Part shown: in pieces, positions 58,302 to 64,000 of the stretch
How the letters are laid out: every line of letters begins with the position of its first letter
Position numbering within the stretch: the stretch's first letter is position 1
Source of the DNA: Ustulina deusta
Taxonomy: Eukaryota; Ascomycota; Sordariomycetes; Xylariales; Xylariaceae
DNA length: 64,000 nucleotides
Direction of reading: 5' to 3'
Assembly: GCA_023159155.1 (NCBI GenBank)
Contig: JAJNNX010000062.1
Location: 62,001 to 126,000, forward strand
Made by a program: the position numbers and the translations under genes
Notes under the pieces: model-generated
Database searches by the model: none
What the model saw: only the letters and a program-made list of their open reading frames with translations
What the model was told of the DNA's origin: nothing

Positions 58302-59456
58302 ATGAAGACCATCGCTTTCCTTCTCGCGGGCACTGCGTCCGCTCTCACGGATATTGAGCATAAACCGTTCATGCGCAAGAACATCGACCCTATCGTCACG
58401 CCCGGCCAATATGTCTCTCACATGCACTCTTTCTACGGGTCGGACGTTATTACAAAGGATCTGCCTACAACAGCCCAGTTACAGAAGGGTTGTCCTTCAG
58501 GAGAGAACCCGAATGACTTGTCTATCTACTGTGTGTCTCCAGGCTGTTGCACATCATTTGCCCACCATCATACTGACGGGATGTCTTGACCAGGGGCGCC
58601 AACTCTTTATTATGTGAACGGGAATACGTATACTGAGATATACCCTGCGACTTTCAAGACGTATTACGAGCAGATCGATCATGCAGAGATTCCGTTCCCT
58701 CCCAACTTTTATGCTGTTGCCGGGAATGCCAGTGCTAAGAGCCAGGCGGATATTGGTGAGTATACAGTGTTTCTCGGTAATCTTCAGAATTCAGGACTGT
58801 CTGTCGTTATTTTCGGAAAAAGACTCATATGCGGATTCATAGACGAGAAGATTACCGCTATCACATGGTGGTGCGATGGCAATGGTCCCGAAGATCGCAG
58901 TACACGACCTCGGGCGGCGTTCCCGCGATCGACCTGTAGTGCCCATATGCAAGCCATCCTTCGCTTCCCTGACTGCGTAGACCCCAACAAGCTCACAGAC
59001 TACACCTATGCCGCCGCACACGGCGGGTATTGTCCCTCGAACATGAAGCGCATGCCATCACTCCGCTTCTCAATCCGCTATGATACACGCAAGGCGATTC
59101 CTCAGGGTTGGAAGGGAGTTCCGCCTTTCAAGTTGGCTTGTGGAGAGGTACACATTCCGTTTCCGTTCCCCAATCTTACCTCGCTTGCAAAGTTCATGTG
59201 CTCGTACCACTTTCATTCTAACCTAAAAGATCAACAGATCGGCGATGGATATTGTTTCCACGGCGACTTCATCAACGGCTGGTATGAGGACGCGGCTAAG
59301 AACATGTTGAAGGCCACGGGGCAGACCTTCCTGAGAATTGATGGTGCACATGGAATGGGGAAGCAGTATAGCTCGTGCGCGCCTAAGGACGCGGACCCGG
59401 GTAATGGAACAAGTGATTACCTCAAGAGTCTGGAGATGATGGGAATGAGGAAGTAG
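58302..59456 (+). CDS. Secreted DUF1996 protein
   Basis: Four exons, 58302..58530, 58594..58755, 58843..59147 and 59238..59456, with introns of 63, 87 and 90 nt, give 304 residues. A signal peptide (MKTIAFLLAGTASA) is followed by the DUF1996 pattern: DPIVTPGQYVSHMHSFYGSD, then APTLYYVNG, AEIPFPPNFYAVAGNASA, ITWWCDGNGPEDRS, CSAHMQAILRFPDCVDP, CPSNMKRMPSLRFSIRYD and FHGDFINGW. The family is found in fungi and bacteria, is often extracellular or wall-linked, and has no established biochemical role. Introns 2 and 3 are multiples of three without stops, but both interrupt the conserved pattern, so I spliced them. First donor choice (GTGTGT) is set by the need to form WAPTLYYVNG. The length is shorter than many members. 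Confidence 0.85.
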
Positions 59457-60015
59457 AGTATCAAGGCTGTAGATTAAAGGAAGCCTCGCCGCGGGGCAGT
59501 TGTCCTTCAGTCTCCCTATTTAATCTACCAAGTTCTTATCTAATCTTCCATCAAGAGACTCCCCATGCTAGCCTGTAATTATCAAACACTTTTGTCGTAA
59601 CTGAGCGATACTCTCTGCTAGACAACATGTCGGTGCAGATATACCTAAGACCACATGTTCCTGTGCTGAGATACTTGACTATAGGTGTGCTATGCTCTGG
59701 TGGCCTGCTAGGTAGCTGGCTATTAACAAAGTAGCTATGATCCCTGGAATTGGGACGTCCTGGGCATCCAAAGTCTCCCGAAAGTCACAAAGCAAGCGTA
59801 GAAGTTGGCAATTGCCGAGCGGGTCTCGGCAAACACTTCGGAGCATGGTATTTCAGTGTTTAACGTTTTAATAACTTCGAGTTTATTATTCTTTACAAGG
59901 GCTGTTATGATTGAAACACAGAGTCTTTGTAGGCGTTGTGCTGGCCTTCATTCTTAGATCCCGAACTCTTACGCAGAAATCAAGACGTGCCGTTCTGCTC
60001 ATCCTCTGGGAATTT
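59457..60015. other. Intergenic, no gene seen
   Basis: Convergent 3' flanks of the DUF1996 gene and the Myb-like ORF. Confidence 0.5.
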
Positions 60016-60525
60016 TCAATCCCCCCGATTCCTTTGGGCCATCCACAATTTCCTTCCTATAGACGCAGCACTTCGATGGGTTCCAAATTTTGCATGAAAC
60101 GCAGCGCAAACATCCTTCGGCCTAGAATGTGTCGATGTCTTGATAAACTTCTCTTCATCGTTTCTCCACTGCCTGCGCAATGGTAAAGAAATACCTCCAT
60201 CATTCTTCAACTCTGATGCCTTTGCCTGGATCGACGCCCTACTTCGTTCGGCCCCGAAACGTTTCCAGAACGTAGTGTATACTTCAGACGAATCAACATC
60301 GGAGGACATGAGGTTCCACAGACAGTGCAGCTCATCTTGGGACCACTCAGTAACTTGGCGAGAGCGACTGAGGCCCATGACATCAATATGTGCCAGCAGG
60401 GCCCCTTTAGTTCGCTCGACGCCAAACTTTTCTCGAATAAGCTTGGCGCATTCTTCCCAACTCGTCTTGCTCTTCTGTGTCGCGTAGGAGTGGGTATGAG
60501 CCCTATATACCATTAATACCCTCAC
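60016..60525 (-). CDS. Hypothetical protein with three Myb/SANT-like helical repeats
   Basis: 169 codons, single exon. Three related segments are visible: SWEECAKLIREKFGVERTKGALLAHI, TTFWKRFGAERSRASIQAKASEL (preceded by EWSQDELHCLWNL), and RQWRNDEEKFIKT with CAAFHAKFGTHRSAASIGRKL. Each has the Trp-plus-(K/R)FG-R(S/T) spacing of a Myb/SANT or trihelix-like DNA-binding fold. The family is not one I can name. It could be a small regulator or a part of a transposon-encoded protein. Its 5' end overlaps a 51-bp motif found again at 45.1 kb, which favours a repeat-associated origin. A second Met four codons downstream is an alternative start. Confidence 0.45.
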   Translation of the reverse strand: MRVLMVYRAHTHSYATQKSKTSWEECAKLIREKFGVERTKGALLAHIDVMGLSRSRQVTEWSQDELHCLWNLMSSDVDSSEVYTTFWKRFGAERSRASIQAKASELKNDGGISLPLRRQWRNDEEKFIKTSTHSRPKDVCAAFHAKFGTHRSAASIGRKLWMAQRNRGD

Positions 60526-60556
60526 GGGATTAACGGCGTCGTTTTTTCTGTGACAT
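60505..60556. repeat. 51-bp dispersed motif, copy B
   Basis: Same-strand counterpart of 45121-45171, about 80% identical. It overlaps the start of the Myb-like ORF. Confidence 0.65.
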
Positions 60557-60902
60557 TCTGTCTATGGTTGATGATGAGTTATCGCGGATGTGTCTAACTT
60601 GTAGTGACGTATCATCCCCTCAAGCCCGCGCTTGGAGTGGTGGCTGCCAAAGTTCTGTCGAAACTTTTCATAAGCATCGACTAAGCTATTTTCAGTCTGC
60701 AGAAGACGTTGGATATACTCTCTCTGCTGAGGGACCAAGCTTTCTGCTGCTTTTAACTCAAGTATGAGGGATAACCCTTCTGCAAGCGATGTACTCGATT
60801 CTGTAAGGCTATGTGAGAATGACGAGAGCCAAACCTTTTCTGAAAGTTCTTATGTCTTTCTTTTGCCGTGAAATTGTGTTCTAGGAGGCATTTCAGATAG
60901 TC
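60526..60902. other. Intergenic, no gene seen
   Basis: Upstream of the Myb-like ORF and downstream of the decayed gene. Only short frames occur. Confidence 0.45.
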
Positions 60903-62330
60903 CTATTCTTTTGGGTCCCATGAGTTCGATTGCTTACGATTGCCCGCTAGTATGGCTGAGTATGGAGGTGGTGATGCGGGTAAAGAAGGGAATGACGAGG
61001 TATTATTCAGAGCCGCGGACCATAATCTATGTGTGGATGGTAATTGTTGAACAAGTATCGAACTGGGCATTTCAGCACTGTCGTCCTTGGAAGGATCGAG
61101 GGAATTGAGGTCTTCCTGTTTCCGAACGTTTGAACTTGTTTGCTGAATTGATGTACTTGCGTTGCTCTGCTGATAGCATTTGGAGCCCGTGAACGCAACC
61201 AGTTCATTCGTAGCTGCCAATGCCGTATATCGGCTGATAATATCGGAGGCCCAGCAGTATGGCTCCTCGAAGTGCTTCTCTAATTCTTCATTGTCTAGTG
61301 GCATACTCTTGTGATCTCATCAAAATAATTTCGCGACCAGTCGGGAACTGTCTCCTGCATTTCAGAAGGCTCGTATGTCCCATCCCTCTTAGGATCATAC
61401 CTCCAATGAGGAAGGGGGTCGGAATGACAGGCATCCCAGAAGGAGTTTCTATATTTCTGCAAGCCTGACCCAACCACCGACTAGAATGCGTTCAGACGGC
61501 ACGCCATCAGCTAGCATCTGGGCTTGAGTTCGATGCCAGACTTAAATCAAAATTGGCCATGTCGTGGCTGGGATTGGATGATTGTTGGGCCCGGAAGAGG
61601 TAGGAGAAAGGCCATTCTCGACAAAACCCTGTCGTGCATAATACATGGTGACTGCCCCAGTCCGCCGGGAAAGGTAGCAAGATAGTGCGTTCGCCTTTAT
61701 TGACAAGTGTTCTGGTGGCAATACTTTCGAGAATAAGTACAGAGAATGTAAATTGACTGGAAAAGGATACTAACCTGTGATTCTCTCCCAGACCTCTCTA
61801 TGGAGCAAGCTTGGTAGATAGCGAGGAAAGAACGTCTTGGAAAGTTGATTACTGTAATCTGCATATACAAAATCTTTGAGCAATTTTCGAATGTGCCAGG
61901 ACGTGTTATTATAGCCGGTTTCTAAAGCCGGAATATGGTAGAAGTTGTCATTACTATCCTTTAGGCCGTGAACAAGGCCGGCTTGCTATAGATGTTCTTT
62001 GACGTGATAGATTTGAGCCTAGATAAACTTCCATCTACCGACTCTATATGAAATAAATCCCGAGTCAGGATTTAGCGTGAGGTGGTAGTGTGAGCTTATG
62101 ATATGGGCCTTACATTTGAATACCCCTTGCATTTGTAAATGATCTATGATAACATCCCACTGAGTTCTACCTCGGAGATAATGGGGGTAGATATCTGGTT
62201 CATATTGCTTAACAATACTCACAAAAAAAAGGTGGCAATATCTTCCGGCGACCAGATTTTACTCACAAGTATGGAGTCGATATTGGTTGGATCGGTGAAG
62301 GGAAAACAGGAAATGAGATATAGATAAGGC
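60903..62330 (-). pseudogene. Decayed gene of unknown family with in-frame stops
   Basis: On the minus strand, protein-like sequence continues across stop codons. YEPDIYPHYLRGRTQWDVII leads to GRWKFI, then TAG at 62019-62021 and again at 61986-61988, both in the same frame as the following QAGLVHGLKDSNDNFYHIPALE and HREVWERIT. A donor GTTAGT follows (61774) and an in-frame continuation (MYYARQGFVENGLSP) ends at a TAA, after which VWHRTQAQMLADGVPSE goes on. Further fragments appear in another frame (RNSFWDACHSDPLPHWRYDP, PYCWASDIISRYTAL). The two TAGs would be CAG in a live gene, consistent with C-to-T change. I do not recognise the family. Confidence 0.45.
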
Positions 62331-62628
62331 CCATAGTGTAATATGTGTATGCTTGTGCGAGTTTTCGCTTCGTCAGCCTTGATATTTTTGAATACTCCCT
62401 ATCTCGCTAGGGCCTCAAAACCGAAAAGGGGCCGAAATCCTACTGTGCATTACAAGTTCTACTTATAGTGAACCTGATAAGGGTGTTTAGGCGGTTCTAC
62501 ACTTTGTACACCTATTGACTCTCAGATCGATTCATTACAATATGATGGTCTCCCTTTTATTCCTTACGAAATACCTTCTCGAACAATGCCCTCAAGCGTG
62601 GCACTGACAAGACTGTGAAACGGGAATC

Positions 62629-63043
62629 TCATTTATTGGGCTTGTATGGCCCTATGCGGGCAGTCTGAATAACCTCTATTACTCGCTTCTCCATAGGATC
62701 CAATAGGATCTTGGTGAAGGAACACGTAGTCCATAGATCAATAAGCTGCGAACAAGTTGCTATCCCTCGCCGGAATATTGACGATTTGGTGATCATCTCT
62801 GTTGACTGCGTAGACCTTTTCGTCGTCATCATGTTTATCTCACGAGGTATAAAATGACACTGTAACAAGCGGCATGTTGCCAATCACAGTCGCGTATCCG
62901 AGAATTAGACAGGCCTGAACATCGACGTCGGGCCGTTTAGATAATCGACCCGGCTTTGAATTTTGCTGGGGAAAGTAGGGCTGGAAGTAGAATACTTTGT
63001 CGCCCCATAGTTCGTCTTGCTCGAAGGTACAGAAGTCAATCAA
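62629..63043 (-). pseudogene. Fragment of a second, or the same, decayed gene
   Basis: Two overlapping minus-strand frames look like one broken coding stretch: TFEQDELWGDKVFYFQPYFP and VQACLILGYATVIGNMPLV in one, REINMMTTKRSTQSTEMITK and LLDPMEKRVIEVIQTARIGP in the next, with the switch near 62840-62880. No family is recognised. It may be the 5' part of the gene at 60.9-62.3 kb. Confidence 0.3.
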
Positions 63044-63365
63044 GTGACGACGCCGAAGTCATTGGCGCCACCTTACAGGGCACTTTGTAGGTCCTTTGGT
63101 TGTATCGCCATTCGCATACACCATCTTCCCCGTTTGAAAGAATGATCTCGTGGTTTGGGACACCGTCGCAAACAAAATCTCACGCACAAGAGAAATACGA
63201 TAAATCCGCCCGAATTTAAGGCCAGGACATTCGTGGAACGAAGCTTTTCAGGTTATCGAACCGTGAAACCTCACCTCCCACGGCATAGAAAACAGTAAAT
63301 GATCGAGACCATTTTCTAGATCTGGTGGCAATCACAGCGATATATATGCATGATTCATATCCTTC
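63044..63365. other. Intergenic 3' flank of the acyltransferase gene
   Basis: No gene is seen. Confidence 0.45.
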
Positions 63366-64000
63366 TCAAAAGGACAAGATCACTTGCCCACGGGCTTCGG
63401 TTGGCCTGCCAAACGTAACTCGAGCCGACTTCCCCGTTAAATCCATGACGATGGTGAAGAGTGTTTCGGCCACGGATGCACCCTCTTGCCGCCTGTTGAT
63501 GGAACTCGGGTATCCGTCCGTATCGCTAAAAATGCCCGTTATGGTGCCAAAATCCGGATCGGCGGTCTGAGATGTAAGCTCGCGGATCCGCGCAAGCCGC
63601 ACCGGCGAGTCCCTTAAATAAAGCACCTCGTCAACGTCGGACTGGTCGAGGATCAGATGATTCGTATGGCATACTCGTTTCGCGTCTTCCATCGCCACCT
63701 CCTTCACCCACTTGCTCGTGCACTCGAGTCCTGTCGAGCCTGTCGCATCCCCGATCAGGATATGTCCGCTGCCGGCGACGCCGGCGAGCTTGATGGCCTT
63801 GACCGCGGCCGCACGGGATGGCGACTCCAAGACTGTGCGCAGAGCAAAGTGAATGGGTAACTTTGACGAGTCTACGCCGCGACATTTGATGGCGTTCAGG
63901 CAGCAGCCGACTCCTTCGGCGTTGAGTCCTATCTTGCCGATGATGCCGGCCTCCGTCACCATGGCGAAGTCCGGGATCCCGGATCCCGGTTGCGAGACGT
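63366..64000 (-). CDS. Peptidase C45 / acyl-CoA:isopenicillin N acyltransferase-like protein (partial)
   Basis: The 3' 210 codons lie in the window; the 5' part is beyond the right edge. The sequence matches the C-terminal half of the penicillin acyltransferase (PenDE/AatA) group: DFAMVTEAGIIGKIGLNAEGVG, CLNAIKCRGVD, PIHFALRTVLESPSRAAAV, GHILIGDATG, AKRVCHTNHLIL, and a natural end RVTFGRPTEARGQVILSF. These Ntn-hydrolase enzymes self-cleave before a catalytic Cys, which should lie outside the window. Relatives act on peptide-derived metabolites, but most fungal members are uncharacterised, so a role in beta-lactam chemistry must not be assumed. The frame is open and unspliced to the edge, with no sign of decay, unlike its left neighbours. 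Confidence 0.85.
   Translation of the reverse strand, partial: VSQPGSGIPDFAMVTEAGIIGKIGLNAEGVGCCLNAIKCRGVDSSKLPIHFALRTVLESPSRAAAVKAIKLAGVAGSGHILIGDATGSTGLECTSKWVKEVAMEDAKRVCHTNHLILDQSDVDEVLYLRDSPVRLARIRELTSQTADPDFGTITGIFSDTDGYPSSINRRQEGASVAETLFTIVMDLTGKSARVTFGRPTEARGQVILSF

Overview
The window is nuclear DNA of a filamentous ascomycete, most likely a Sordariomycete. Genes are split by short GT-AG introns of about 50-130 nt with CTAAC/CTGAC-type branch points. They encode fungal products (Atg8, PtaB/Som1-partner, HbrB, fungal Gon7, HR-PKS, DUF1996) and are separated by long intergenic stretches full of CT-rich tracts, microsatellites and a recurring GTAGGTACC-type motif. The order assignment is an inference from protein similarity; no marker here fixes the genus. 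I read exon borders from splice signals and frame; every intact gene closes in phase.

Region 1 (0-25 kb) carries conserved cellular genes with wide spacing: a membrane-anchored histidine-phosphatase-family protein, Rab geranylgeranyltransferase alpha (BET4), a small SAM methyltransferase, the meiotic APC/C activator AMA1, ATG8, and the LIM-binding-like developmental regulator PtaB. A TA-flanked 837-bp MITE with near-perfect inverted ends lies at 3.99-4.83 kb. A 4.6-kb stretch upstream of ptaB has no clear protein gene but holds a TATA-driven, spliced-looking unit near 23.3-24.0 kb.

Region 2 (24.6-47.5 kb) is denser: a cupin_5/DUF985 protein, the TORC2-associated HbrB, a possible myristoylated small protein, a secreted M28 aminopeptidase, Gon7 (KEOPS), Vps39/Vam6 (HOPS), an SPX-domain phosphate transporter, a short F-box protein, a four-helix membrane protein and a Ure2/GST-type transferase. 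Atg8, HbrB/TORC2, Vps39 (HOPS/vacuole fusion) and the SPX transporter all bear on nutrient sensing and the vacuole, but their spacing and orientations give no sign of co-regulation.

Region 3 (48-64 kb) is accessory and decaying. A highly reducing polyketide synthase keeps intact KS, AT, DH and MT motifs but has two compensating frame changes, no ER domain, and stops inside the KR Rossmann motif with no ACP. It faces an alpha/beta-hydrolase across a 626-bp shared promoter. Beyond lie a DUF1996 secreted protein, a Myb/SANT-like triple-repeat ORF, at least one unidentified gene with in-frame TAG/TAA stops, and, at the right edge, the 3' part of a penicillin-acyltransferase-like (C45) gene. This looks like a secondary-metabolite locus that has been truncated and is eroding. 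The PKS break point carries short repeats that also occur inside the MITE.
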